A DNA stretch of 24,315 nucleotides. It comes from Pseudomonadota bacterium. Lineage in GTDB: Bacteria > Pseudomonadota > Alphaproteobacteria > Azospirillales > Azospirillaceae. Shown here in pieces: positions 6,846 through 15,559 of the stretch. The notes under the pieces are model-generated. The model was not told the DNA's origin. It ran no database searches and saw only the letters and a program-made list of their open reading frames with translations. The stretch's first letter is position 1; every line of letters starts with the position of its first letter. The stretch is taken from contig JAEZID010000266.1 of the NCBI GenBank assembly GCA_023416195.1, forward strand, positions 1 to 24,315. The letters run 5' to 3'. The position numbers and the translations under genes were made by a program.

Positions 6846-7812
6846 ACCGTCCTTCGCGCAACCAACCTTCCCATTGAAGGGCCGCCGCGTCTGGGTGGCC
6901 GGCCACCGGGGCATGGTGGGGTCCGCCGTCGTCCGCCGTCTGGCCGGCGAGGACTGCACGGTCCTGACCGCTGGCCGCGACCGGGTCGATCTGCGCCGGC
7001 AGGCCGAGGTCGAGGCCTGGATGGCGGACGAGCGGCCGGACGCGGTGGTGGTCGCCGCGGCCAAGGTGGGCGGCATCCTCGCCAACTCCACCCGGCCGGC
7101 GGAATTCATCTACGACAATCTGGCCATCGAGACGAACATCATCCACGCCGCGTGGCGGACGGGGGTGTCCAAGCTTCTGTTCCTCGGGTCGTCCTGCATC
7201 TACCCGCGGCTGGCGCCGCAGCCGATTCCTGAGGACGCGCTGCTGACCGGCCCGCTGGAGCCGACCAACGAGTGGTACGCGATCGCCAAGATCGCCGGCA
7301 TCAAGCTGTGCCAGGCCTACCGCAAGCAGTACGGCTGCGACTTCATCTCGCTGATGCCGACCAACCTGTACGGCCCCGGCGACAACTTCGACCTGACCTC
7401 CAGCCATGTCCTGCCGGCCCTCCTGTCCAAGATCGACCGCGCCAAGCGGGACGGCCTTGAGGCGGTGGAGCTGTGGGGCAGCGGCAAGCCGCGCCGTGAG
7501 TTCCTGCATGTGGACGACCTCGCCGACGCGTCGGTCTTCCTGCTGCAGAACTATTCGGGCGACATTCCGCTCAACGTCGGCACCGGCACGGACGTGACCA
7601 TCCGCGAACTGGCCGAGCTGATCGCCGATGTGGTCGGCTACGCCGGCCGCTTCGTCTACGACACCAGCAAGCCGGACGGGACGCCGCGCAAGCTTCTCGA
7701 CGTCGGGCAGCTGGCCCGACTGGGCTGGACGGCCCGCATCGACCTGCGCGCGGGCGTGGAGAGCACCTACGACTGGTACCGCGCCAACGTCGCCCAGCCG
7801 GCGGTTTCCTGA
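6829..7812 (+). CDS. fcl: GDP-L-fucose synthase
   Basis: This 3,5-epimerase/4-reductase turns the Gmd product into GDP-L-fucose, the donor for fucosyltransferases. The 327-residue protein shows the Rossmann motif GHRGMVGSA near the N-terminus. It also has the LGSSCIYPR block and the catalytic YxxxK in EWYAIAKIAG. The segment PTNLYGPGDNFD and the later GSGKPRREFLHVDDLADA are typical of the family. I chose ATG 6829, which has GGAGG nine bases upstream and begins inside the gmd 3' end; an earlier in-frame start at 6808 would add seven residues and lacks this site. The gene converges on the minus-strand glycosyltransferase that ends at 7834, with a gap of only 21 bases. Confidence 0.95.
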   Translation: MATVAEPSFAQPTFPLKGRRVWVAGHRGMVGSAVVRRLAGEDCTVLTAGRDRVDLRRQAEVEAWMADERPDAVVVAAAKVGGILANSTRPAEFIYDNLAIETNIIHAAWRTGVSKLLFLGSSCIYPRLAPQPIPEDALLTGPLEPTNEWYAIAKIAGIKLCQAYRKQYGCDFISLMPTNLYGPGDNFDLTSSHVLPALLSKIDRAKRDGLEAVELWGSGKPRREFLHVDDLADASVFLLQNYSGDIPLNVGTGTDVTIRELAELIADVVGYAGRFVYDTSKPDGTPRKLLDVGQLARLGWTARIDLRAGVESTYDWYRANVAQPAVS

Positions 7813-7833
7813 TCGTCCAACCGGCCGGCGGCG

Positions 7834-9804
7834 TCAGGGACGATGCCGCCGAACCGCCTGTTCCACGACGTCCTCCAGCGCCCGCAGCGGGCGCTGGTCG
7901 TCGTAGATGCGCGCGCAGCCGTCGAGCACGCGGCTGGACAGGGCGGCGCGCCACGCGGGCTCGACGCCCAGGCGGACGGCAAGCGCCACGTAGTCGTCCA
8001 GGTCGCGGGCGATCGTTTCCGTCACCCCGATCTGCCGAAGGATGGCGCTGCTGTGCCGTCCGCGCATCAGCGCCCCCGGCAGGGTGACCACGGGCAACCC
8101 CTCGGCGACCGCCTCCAGGGTGGTGTTGCCGCCGGACCAGCCGACGCTGTCGAGATAGATGTCGGCGCGCCGGTTAAGCGCCGCATACTGGCCCGGCGAC
8201 AGGTAGGGCAGCACCACCACATGCCGTGCGCTGTCCAGCCCATGGCGGGCGAACGCCTCAGCGAGCCGTTTGCGCAGGCGGGCCGTGAGCGTGTCGGAAT
8301 GCGGGTTGATGAACAGGAACTGGCTGTTCGGAACCCGCTGCGCGATGCGCGCGAACAGGTCGTCGTGCTGGGGCAGGTATTTCGACACGTACTGACAGCA
8401 CAGATAGGCGACGGCGTCGGGCCTGACGCCGAAGGCCGCGAAGTCCGTCGGCTCCGGTTTCACCTCCAGGGGCTTGTAGGCGATCCCGAGGCCGGGCAGG
8501 CGGACCAGCCGCTCGGTGTAATGGGTTTCGGCGGCCTCGGGCTCCATCAGGTCGCTGCTGAGGAAGGCGTCGATGGTGGGCAGGCCGGTGGTGTCGGGGT
8601 GCCCCCACGAGACGCACTGGACCGGAGCCAGACGCAGGGTCGCCAGCTTCGCCGCCATGGGATCCATGCCGATTTCCGGATAGATCAGGACGTGCAGGTC
8701 GTCGGCGCGGATGGCCGCGCACATGGCCTCGAAGGGCAGCCCCGTCACGAAGCGATGAAGGCGGGTGCGGGCGCGCTCGGTGCAGGCGTCGCGCGCCCCG
8801 GCGGTGTGATAGCCGAACAGCTGGATCCGGGACGGGTCCAGCCCCTCCATCCAGCCGCGTATCATCAGCTTCCAGATGGTGTGCCAGCGGAAGAAGCCCG
8901 ACGCGATGCCGACGCGCAGCGGCTTGCCGGCTTCCACCGGCGGCATCGGCGGCCGGGCGGCCCATTGCGGATAGCGCGCGCCCATGACGCGCGCGGCGAA
9001 GCGGCCGTAAGCCTCCTGCAGCGGCCGGTCGCACTGTTCCTGGTAGGCCAGATAATAGGGCTGGAAGCTGCCGATGGCCTCCGCCGCCGCGAAGACGGCC
9101 TGCCGGTCCCCGAACTGCACCGAGGAGGTCAGGCGTTCGAGATCCGCGCCGTAGCGCCGGCGCGCACCCCCGATGTCCTCGCTCCGGTCGTAGAGAACGG
9201 GCAGGTGCGACATGCATCGCCCCAGCCGCGCCGTGATGTTGTTCGGCTCAAGCGCGAGCGCCCGGCCGAAACAGGCGACGGCCCGGCCCGAATCGTTCTG
9301 TCCTTTGGCCAGATAGCCCAGCATCATCCAGGTTCGCGCGTCGCCGGGGGTCAGCAGCGAGGCTTGGAGCAGGTGCGGCCGCGCGGCGTCGCGCTTGCCC
9401 TGGTTGATGAGGAGGTCGCCGAGGGCGGCATGGCTGCTCCCGAGCGTGGGCGCGATGCGCACCGCGCGGGCGAGGCTGGCGGCGATCTGGGGCGATTGCC
9501 CCAGCCTCTTCGACATGATGGCAAGGTTGTGGTACGCCTGCGCGAAGCCCGGATCCAACGCGAGGGTGCGTCGCAGGCGGGCGATGGCGGCTTCGGCATG
9601 GCCTTGCGCGAAGAGCAGGTTGCCGGTCGCGAACTGCACATCCGCGTTGTGCGGGTCGCGGGCGCAGGCCTCGTCGAGGGCGGCCATCGCTTCGGCCGGG
9701 CGGTTCTGCCGCTGCAAAAGCGCCGCCCGCTGCAGCGGGGAGAGCGGGGCACCGGCGTTTGAAGGACGGGCCTTCGGGGGTCTGGCGTTCGGCGGCGGGG
9801 TCAT
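7834..9804 (-). CDS. TPR protein with SPINDLY/OGT-like (GT41) glycosyltransferase domain, divergent
   Basis: This 656-residue protein has TPR-like helices over about residues 20-210, with repeats such as LDPGFAQAYHNLAIMSKRLG. A catalytic domain starts near residue 295 (KPLRVGIASGFFRWHT). Known GT41 members transfer GlcNAc or another sugar to protein side chains. The landmark near residue 400 is SWGHPDTTGLPTIDAFLSSD, where the usual GYPGTTG form is changed. The usual FGSFN-AK block is replaced by LCCQYVSKYLPQHDD. NTTLEAVAEGLPVVTLPG near 563 is the donor-binding-type end. The start ATG 9804 overlaps the upstream gene's stop as ATGA and has a GGAG about 9 bases upstream; an open extension to 9873 is rejected for that reason. 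The acceptor could be protein or glycan; it is probably co-translated with the gene at 9801-11171. Confidence 0.85.
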   Translation of the reverse strand: MTPPPNARPPKARPSNAGAPLSPLQRAALLQRQNRPAEAMAALDEACARDPHNADVQFATGNLLFAQGHAEAAIARLRRTLALDPGFAQAYHNLAIMSKRLGQSPQIAASLARAVRIAPTLGSSHAALGDLLINQGKRDAARPHLLQASLLTPGDARTWMMLGYLAKGQNDSGRAVACFGRALALEPNNITARLGRCMSHLPVLYDRSEDIGGARRRYGADLERLTSSVQFGDRQAVFAAAEAIGSFQPYYLAYQEQCDRPLQEAYGRFAARVMGARYPQWAARPPMPPVEAGKPLRVGIASGFFRWHTIWKLMIRGWMEGLDPSRIQLFGYHTAGARDACTERARTRLHRFVTGLPFEAMCAAIRADDLHVLIYPEIGMDPMAAKLATLRLAPVQCVSWGHPDTTGLPTIDAFLSSDLMEPEAAETHYTERLVRLPGLGIAYKPLEVKPEPTDFAAFGVRPDAVAYLCCQYVSKYLPQHDDLFARIAQRVPNSQFLFINPHSDTLTARLRKRLAEAFARHGLDSARHVVVLPYLSPGQYAALNRRADIYLDSVGWSGGNTTLEAVAEGLPVVTLPGALMRGRHSSAILRQIGVTETIARDLDDYVALAVRLGVEPAWRAALSSRVLDGCARIYDDQRPLRALEDVVEQAVRRHRP

Positions 9805-11171
9805 GAACCGTTTCTCCAGGCGTGGACACGCTGCACGAGCGCCTCGTCGAGGCGGGCGGCCACCTCGGCCCAATCACCGGGCGTGCGTTGACGGAACAGG
9901 CGCGCCGTCGGGTACCATGGACTGTCGTCGCGGTCGAGCAGCCATCGCCAGTCGGCCAGATGCGGCAGCAGGATGAACACCGGGCGGCCGAGCGCCCCAG
10001 CCAGATGCGCCACCGACGTGTCCACCGTCACCACCAGATCCAGCCGCTGGATGAAGGCCGCGGTGTCGGCCATGTCGCCGATCCGATCCGACAGATCGAC
10101 GATGCGGTCCGCGTCCGGCGTGTTCGCCAAGTCTTCGGCGGGCGGTCCCTTCTGGAGACTGAACAGGCGCAGGTCCGGACTCCGGGCCAGGGACGTCAGC
10201 GCGGCGAGCGGGCAGCTTCGGGAGGGATCGGTGGGCGAGCTTCCCCAGACCAGCCCGACCCGGAATCCCCCCTCCGGCAACGCCCCCTCTGGCAACAGCG
10301 GAAGCGGCCCGGCCGCCGGGGGCAGGTAAGGCACCTCGGCCGGGATGCCGTCCACCGTGGTGCCGAACAGCAGCGGCAGGCTCATCAGCGAAGCCTGAAC
10401 GTCGAAGGCCGGAAGCGGATCGCGGGTGGTGACGACCCGATCCACCCCCGGACAGTCTTGCAGCAGACGGGACAGCTCGGCCTGGCATCTCAGGATCACC
10501 GGCCCGTCCAGGCGGCCGAACAGCCGGACGTAGCGGATGAACTGCAGCGTGTCCCCCAGCCCCTGTTCGCACACCAGCAACAGGGTTCGGCCGTTCAGGG
10601 GGCCGCCGTCCCAGGCCGGCGCGTGGCGATGCTCCACCGGCGTTCCGGGGCGGCGCCATCGCCATTCGTATTCCGGCCAGCCTTCCCGAAAGCGCCCGGC
10701 GCGCAGGAGGTTCAGCCCGAGATTCCAATGCGCCTCCACGCAGTCCGGATCCAGGCGTATGGCCCGGCGGTAGCCGGCGATCGCCTCGTCGAAACGGAGC
10801 TGCTGCTGGAGCATGCCCGCAAGATTGTAGTGTCCGGCCAGGAAGTCCGGCGTTTCCGCCAGCAGGGCGCGGAAATGGCGCTCGGCCTCCTGAAACCGGC
10901 CCCAGTTCTTCAAGGCGGTGGCGAGGTTGTTGCGGGGAACGGGGTCGCCGGGCATGGCGGCGACGGCCTGATGGAAACAGCTGGCCGCCAGATCGAAGCG
11001 GTGGCGGCGGTGGGCCATGGTCCCCAGGAGTTGCAGGGCAGGGCCGTGGGCTCGCTGGCGGTCCAGGACCGCGTAGCACAGCCGGGTGGCTTCCCGCAGA
11101 TCCCCGGCGTCGAAATGTTGCCGAGCCAGAGTGTATAAGCTCTCCATCCGTCCGGCTTCGTCAGATGACAC
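9801..11171 (-). CDS. TPR protein with GT9 (heptosyltransferase-like) C-terminal domain
   Basis: This 456-residue protein has TPR units from about residue 10 to 180, for example YNLAGMLQQQLRFDEAIAGY. A C-terminal domain with a heptosyltransferase-like fold begins near residue 194 with GRTLLLVCEQGLGDTLQF. It continues with GLVWGSSP near 303 and VTVDTSVAHLAGALGRPVFI near 379, followed by DWRWLLDRDDSPWYP. These blocks recur in TPR-GT9 proteins of alphaproteobacteria whose substrate is usually unknown. The first codon is GTG at 11171; ATG at 11147 is an equally possible start, and neither has a strong ribosome site. The stop overlaps the next start as ATGA. The 188-bp gap to 11360 is a divergent promoter region. 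Confidence 0.82.
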   Translation of the reverse strand: MSSDEAGRMESLYTLARQHFDAGDLREATRLCYAVLDRQRAHGPALQLLGTMAHRRHRFDLAASCFHQAVAAMPGDPVPRNNLATALKNWGRFQEAERHFRALLAETPDFLAGHYNLAGMLQQQLRFDEAIAGYRRAIRLDPDCVEAHWNLGLNLLRAGRFREGWPEYEWRWRRPGTPVEHRHAPAWDGGPLNGRTLLLVCEQGLGDTLQFIRYVRLFGRLDGPVILRCQAELSRLLQDCPGVDRVVTTRDPLPAFDVQASLMSLPLLFGTTVDGIPAEVPYLPPAAGPLPLLPEGALPEGGFRVGLVWGSSPTDPSRSCPLAALTSLARSPDLRLFSLQKGPPAEDLANTPDADRIVDLSDRIGDMADTAAFIQRLDLVVTVDTSVAHLAGALGRPVFILLPHLADWRWLLDRDDSPWYPTARLFRQRTPGDWAEVAARLDEALVQRVHAWRNGS

Positions 11172-11359
11172 GGGTCCGATGTCTCGTTTCCGAAAGATGA
11201 TGGAGACTATCTCCGGTCTTCGAGGAGACGCGCAACGTTCGTGCGATCACGATCTTCGGCCCGAACGTCGGCGGATCGCCGGCCCTGGGATCGGGGAGCC
11301 GTGATATACGCCCGCCTGCGCAAGCGCATCAACCGCATTCTTCCCGGCCTATCGCGAGC

Positions 11360-13681
11360 ATGACCAGAACGCGCCCGAACGACATCGACCCGGCGGATCT
11401 CCTCGATCATGCCCGTGCCTGTCTGCGGCTCGGCCGGCTGGACGAGGCCCGGCGCGCCTGCGTCGGCGCGGTGATCCGGGAACCGGCCTCGGCCGAGGGA
11501 TTGATGACGACGGCGCTCGCCGGCCAGATGGGCGGCGACCTGGACGGGGCGGGGCTGTGGTTCCGGCGGGCCCTGGCGGTCCGCCCGGACCATGCGCAGG
11601 CCTGGGCGAACCGGGCCGCCTTGCAGGCGTTTCGCGGGAGGTCCGACGCCGCGTTGGCGGACGGCGCGGCGGCGTTGAGCCTCGACCCGTCGCTGGCCGT
11701 CGTCCACGCGCTGCGCGCCCGCCTCTTGTACCGGCCGGGGGACTATGAGGCGGCGGCGGCGGCGGCCCGGCGCGCGCTCGCCCTCGGGCAGGACCGTGCC
11801 GAACTGCACGTCATCCTGATCGACGGGCTGCGCCGGGGGGAGCGGCTGGACGAGGCCGAATCCCTGTGCCGGGATCGTCTGGAACGGGCGCCGGAGTGGG
11901 CCGACCTGTGGGTTCTGCTCGGCCTCGTTCTGATGGCCGCCGGAAACGACGCGGGCGCCGCCGCCGCCACGGGGCGGGCGGTTCTTCTGGAGCCGGCGCA
12001 CGCGGCGGCTCTGAAGAACCGGAGCGATGCGCTGCTGCGGCTCGGCCGGCCGGCCGCGGCGTCGGCCACGCTGCGCTTCGCCCGGGCGGCCGACCCGCGC
12101 CAGCCCGTCGCGGCTCTCATCCCGTTCTGGCGGCGCATCGGCGAGGGGTTCCAGGCGGCGGGCGACTGGTCCGGCGCCCTGGAAGCCTTCGAGGCGGCGG
12201 TTCGGGCGCGGCCGGACGATCCGGCCCTGCGCGGGCCGTTCGCCATCGCCGTGGCGACCATCGGGCAGCAGAGCCGGGCCGTGGCGGCGCTCCGCGTCGC
12301 CTCGGCGCTCGAACCGTCGGCCACCAGTCCGATGATCAACCTCGCCACCGTCCTGGTCAACGAGGGCCGCATCGGCGAAGCGGACCGGCTGCTCCGCCGG
12401 GTGCTCGCGGTCGCCCCCAACGCGCACAACGCCCACAGCAATCTTCTGTTCGCCCGCCAATACCAGCCCGGCGTGACGCCGGCCGAGCATCGCGCCGCCC
12501 ATCGCGCGTGGTACGACCGGCACGCCGCCCCGCTGGAGTCCCGGCCGTCCCCGGTCTTCGCCAACACGCCCGATCCCGAGCGGCGGTTGCGCGTCGGCAT
12601 CGTCTCGGCGGACCTGAAGCGGCATCCGGTCGGCCAGTTCCTGTTTCCCTTCCTGGCCGCCCACGACCGGAGCCGGCTGGCGGTCGTCTGCTACGCCAAC
12701 CAGCCCGAGGAGGATTCGATGACGCTGGCCCTGCGAGGGCAGGCCGAGGGCTGGCGCCGGGTCGACGCCCTGTCGGACGAGGCTCTGGCGGACCGGATCC
12801 GCGCCGATTCCATCGATGTTCTGATCGACCTGTCGGGCCATACCGCCGGCCACCGCCTGCTGACCTTCGCCCGCCGGCCGGCGCCGGTTCAGATGACGTG
12901 GCTGGGGTATGTGCACACGACCGGCATGCCCGTGATCGACCGTCTCATCGGCGGGGGTTTCGAGATTCCGCCGGAGGCGTCGTCCTGGTTCGAGGAAGGG
13001 CTGATCCCCTTGCCGCATGGCCGTTTCTGCTATCAGCCGCCCGGCGAGGCCCCGCCCGTCGCCGCGCCGCCGTCGCTGTCCGGCCGGCCGGTGACTTTCG
13101 GCTCGTTCAACACGCTGGCGAAGCTGTCGGACGCCACGGTTGCGCTCTGGGCCGAGGTGCTGAAGGCCGTGCCGGACTCCCGCCTGCTCCTCAAGGCCCG
13201 GCCGCTGCACGATCCCGCGCTGCGGGACCGAATCCGCGCGCGCTTCGCGGCGGCCGGGGTCGAGCCCGATCGGCTGGACCTGCGCGGCTGGTCGTCGCAT
13301 TCGGCCATGCTGGCGGAGTATGGCGACATGGACGTGGCGCTCGATCCCAGGCCGTTTTCCGGCGGCCTGACGAGCTGCGAGGCGCTTTGGATGGGCGTGC
13401 CCATGGTCACCTGGCCGGGCGACACGCCGGCCGGCCGGCAGAGCGCGCACTTCCTCACGCTGCTGGGATTGCCCGATCTGGTCGCCCGGTCGGCTTGCGA
13501 GTATGTGGAGATCGCCGCGGGCCTGATTCGGGACCCCGCGCGGCTGGCCGGTCTGCGCGCAGGCATGCGGGAGCGGATGATGGCCTCGCCCCTGCTCGAC
13601 GGGGTGGGATTCGCCCGTGGGCTGGAAGACGCGTTGCGCGACGAGTGGCGCCGCTGGTGCGCGAAGGCCGCTGGCGGTTAG
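11360..13681 (+). CDS. TPR protein with SPINDLY/OGT-like (GT41) glycosyltransferase domain
   Basis: This is the largest of the three GT41 proteins here, at 773 residues. Residues 1 to about 370 are a long, Ala-rich TPR solenoid. The catalytic domain begins near residue 408 with RLRVGIVSADLKRHPVGQF. LIDLSGHTAGHRLLTFARRP follows near 488, then PVQMTWLGYVHTTGMPVIDR, FGSFNTLAKLSDATVALW near 580 and GGLTSCEALWMGVPMVTWPG near 668. All the expected blocks of bacterial OGT homologues are present, including the GHTA histidine. Bacterial relatives glycosylate proteins such as flagellin or surface proteins, or are uncharacterised. It is transcribed alone, divergent from the 9801-11171 gene and 245 bp ahead of the RTX gene. 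The start has no strong ribosome site. Confidence 0.9.
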   Translation: MTRTRPNDIDPADLLDHARACLRLGRLDEARRACVGAVIREPASAEGLMTTALAGQMGGDLDGAGLWFRRALAVRPDHAQAWANRAALQAFRGRSDAALADGAAALSLDPSLAVVHALRARLLYRPGDYEAAAAAARRALALGQDRAELHVILIDGLRRGERLDEAESLCRDRLERAPEWADLWVLLGLVLMAAGNDAGAAAATGRAVLLEPAHAAALKNRSDALLRLGRPAAASATLRFARAADPRQPVAALIPFWRRIGEGFQAAGDWSGALEAFEAAVRARPDDPALRGPFAIAVATIGQQSRAVAALRVASALEPSATSPMINLATVLVNEGRIGEADRLLRRVLAVAPNAHNAHSNLLFARQYQPGVTPAEHRAAHRAWYDRHAAPLESRPSPVFANTPDPERRLRVGIVSADLKRHPVGQFLFPFLAAHDRSRLAVVCYANQPEEDSMTLALRGQAEGWRRVDALSDEALADRIRADSIDVLIDLSGHTAGHRLLTFARRPAPVQMTWLGYVHTTGMPVIDRLIGGGFEIPPEASSWFEEGLIPLPHGRFCYQPPGEAPPVAAPPSLSGRPVTFGSFNTLAKLSDATVALWAEVLKAVPDSRLLLKARPLHDPALRDRIRARFAAAGVEPDRLDLRGWSSHSAMLAEYGDMDVALDPRPFSGGLTSCEALWMGVPMVTWPGDTPAGRQSAHFLTLLGLPDLVARSACEYVEIAAGLIRDPARLAGLRAGMRERMMASPLLDGVGFARGLEDALRDEWRRWCAKAAGG

Positions 13682-13793
13682 TGGTACTCACAGCGGTCTG
13701 TTTGTCCTGGGCTGGCAACGTGGCCGATCTGCAACAATCGGAGGATACGTTCCTAGCGTGCGCGGCAACCGGATCGCATCGAACCCGATGCGC

Positions 13794-13822
13794 TTGCCTT
13801 TTCCTTAAACACCCCTTATGCG
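13794..13822 (+). promoter_or_regulatory. Possible promoter of the RTX gene
   Basis: TTGCCT (13794-13799), a 17-base spacer and TATGCG (13817-13822) lie about 105 bases before the RTX start in the 245-bp gap. The match is modest. A clear ribosome site, GAAGGGG, lies five bases before ATG 13927, and the terminator after the gene implies a monocistronic unit that needs its own promoter. Confidence 0.25.
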
Positions 13823-13926
13823 TATCGGTAGTTCAAGGGATTATCGGCCTGGCTCGCCAGGGCTGTGCCCACGGCATTGCCCCCCTTGGATCGAAATGAA
13901 CCGGTTTATTGGTTGAAGGGGCTAAA

Positions 13927-15354
13927 ATGGCAACTTTTTCTCTCACTGAGAGCGCTGACACTCTGACGTCCTCGTCCGACGCCGATCTGATCTTCGGTCT
14001 CGGTGGCGCGGACAGCATCACGGCTCTTGGCGCGGACACCATTTACGGCGGCTCGGGCGAAGACACCCTGACCGGCCCGGCCGGCACGACCGCTGCCGTG
14101 CTCCTGGCTGGCAACGCCGGCACCGACAGCATCATCGGCGGCGGCGCCAACGACACCCTGTACGGCGGCGCGGAAGCCGACGTGATCGAGGGTGGCTCGG
14201 GCGCGGACCTGATCTCCGGCGATCTGGGCGCTGATGTCCTGTACGGCAACGCCGGTGCGGACACCATCTACGGCGGCGCCGGCAACGACGCCATCTACGG
14301 CGGCTCGGCCGCCAATGACCTCGTCGCCAACACGCAGGCCAACCTGCTGTTCGGCAACGCCGGTGCGGACAGCATCTACGGCGCTGGCGGTGCGGACACC
14401 ATCTACGGCGGTGCCGACAACGACACCGTTTGGGGTGGTTCGGGCGCCGATCTGATCTCCGGCGACCTGGGCGCGGACAACCTGTTCGGCAACGCCGGTG
14501 CGGACACCATCTACGGCGGCGCCGGTGCCGACGCCATCTACGGCGGTGACAACGCCACGGACGCTGGCAACACGCAGGCCAACCTGCTGTTCGGCAACGC
14601 CGGTGCGGACAGCATCTACGGCGCTGGCGGTGCGGACACCATCTACGGCGGTGCCGACAACGACATCGTTCAGGGCAACGACGGCAACGACCGTCTGTTC
14701 GGTGATCTGGGCGCGGACACGCTGGTCGGCGGTGCGGGTGCGGACACCATCTACGGTGGCGACGGCGCCGACCTCATCTGGGGTGGTTCGGCCGCTGATG
14801 ACGTCAACGTCGCCAACACGCAGGGCAACCTGCTGTTCGGCAACGCCGGTGCGGACAGCATCTACGGCGCTGGCGGTGCGGACACCATCTACGGCGGTGC
14901 CGACAACGACCTCATCGTCGGCGGCAGCGGCGCGGATCGCCTGTTCGGCGATGCCGGTGCGGACACGCTGGTCGGTGGTGTGGGTGCGGACCGCCTCGAG
15001 GGTGGTGAAGGCGCCGATGTCTACCTCTTCGACACCGCGTTGACCGCCGTTGCCGCGACCGGTACCTTCGCCGGTGCCGATGTCGATCTGGTCGTCGGCT
15101 TCGCCGCCGGCACCGACAAGATCGCCCTGTCCGGGGCGGCCTACGCCCAGGCCACGGGCGCTTTCGCCGTCTACAACGTGGCTGGCGGTGTGAGCGAGGC
15201 TGGCAACTCCACCAACCTCTTCATCTTCGACACCACCAGCAGCGTTCTGTTCTACGACACCACGCCGGGGACCACGAACGCCGATCGCTCCGCGATCGCG
15301 ACCCTGGAGGGTGTTACCCAGATCAACGCGAGCGATTTCATCATCATCGCCTGA
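13927..15354 (+). CDS. Secreted RTX calcium-binding repeat protein
   Basis: This 475-residue protein is almost wholly made of GGxGxDx-type nonapeptide repeats, from about residue 20 to 365. Such repeats fold into calcium-loaded parallel beta-rolls outside the cell. The 110-residue C-terminal part holds DVDLVVGFAAGTDKIALSG and ends INASDFIIIA. This resembles the uncleaved C-terminal signal of type I secretion substrates. There is no N-terminal signal peptide and no enzymatic domain, so a structural, adhesive or S-layer-like role is more likely than a toxin. ATG 13927 is chosen for the GAAGGGG just upstream. No type I secretion ABC, membrane-fusion or TolC genes are in the window. It stands alone between two GT41 genes and ends at a strong terminator, suggesting high expression. 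Confidence 0.9.
   Translation: MATFSLTESADTLTSSSDADLIFGLGGADSITALGADTIYGGSGEDTLTGPAGTTAAVLLAGNAGTDSIIGGGANDTLYGGAEADVIEGGSGADLISGDLGADVLYGNAGADTIYGGAGNDAIYGGSAANDLVANTQANLLFGNAGADSIYGAGGADTIYGGADNDTVWGGSGADLISGDLGADNLFGNAGADTIYGGAGADAIYGGDNATDAGNTQANLLFGNAGADSIYGAGGADTIYGGADNDIVQGNDGNDRLFGDLGADTLVGGAGADTIYGGDGADLIWGGSAADDVNVANTQGNLLFGNAGADSIYGAGGADTIYGGADNDLIVGGSGADRLFGDAGADTLVGGVGADRLEGGEGADVYLFDTALTAVAATGTFAGADVDLVVGFAAGTDKIALSGAAYAQATGAFAVYNVAGGVSEAGNSTNLFIFDTTSSVLFYDTTPGTTNADRSAIATLEGVTQINASDFIIIA
14329..14910 (+). repeat. Near-identical 96-bp units within the RTX gene
   Basis: Units at 14329-14424 and 14569-14664 are identical, and 14815-14910 differs from them by one base. The spacings are 240 and 246 bp, so the protein carries an 80-82 residue super-repeat containing ANTQANLLFGNAGADSIYG. 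Identity at silent positions points to recent duplication or gene conversion. Confidence 0.9.
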
Positions 15355-15371
15355 TTTGGTTATTGTCCAAG

Positions 15372-15405
15372 AAGGGGGGCAGGCGAAAGCCTGCCCCCTT
15401 TTTTT
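15372..15405 (+). terminator. Strong intrinsic terminator after the RTX gene
   Basis: A 10-bp GC-rich stem, GGGGGCAGGC / GCCTGCCCCC, closes on a GAAA tetraloop and can be extended by A-T and G-T pairs. It is followed by a run of seven T. It lies 18 bases after the RTX stop. Confidence 0.93.
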
Positions 15406-15559
15406 GTAAAACCGGGTGCAGAGCGGGTCATGATGCCGGTTTTATTGCTTCCGACACAGGCTATGACGTGTCCCGGCTTTTCCCGCATTTAGTCCATTGC
15501 CTTTCAAAGCCTCTTGCACCTAAGGTACGCGCGTCTTTCCACCAACCTTTTCTCGTGTG

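Noticed and set aside
7843..11138. Long plus-strand open frames across the minus-strand TPR genes
   Set aside because: Both are shadows of genes with clear TPR and glycosyltransferase motifs on the minus strand.
11207..13450. A 747-codon open frame on the minus strand
   Set aside because: It is the shadow of the GT41 gene at 11360-13681; its translation is Arg/Gly/Gln-rich low complexity.
14220..14910. Regular repeats that could suggest a CRISPR array
   Set aside because: They are in-frame RTX codons with conserved protein periodicity and no unique spacers.
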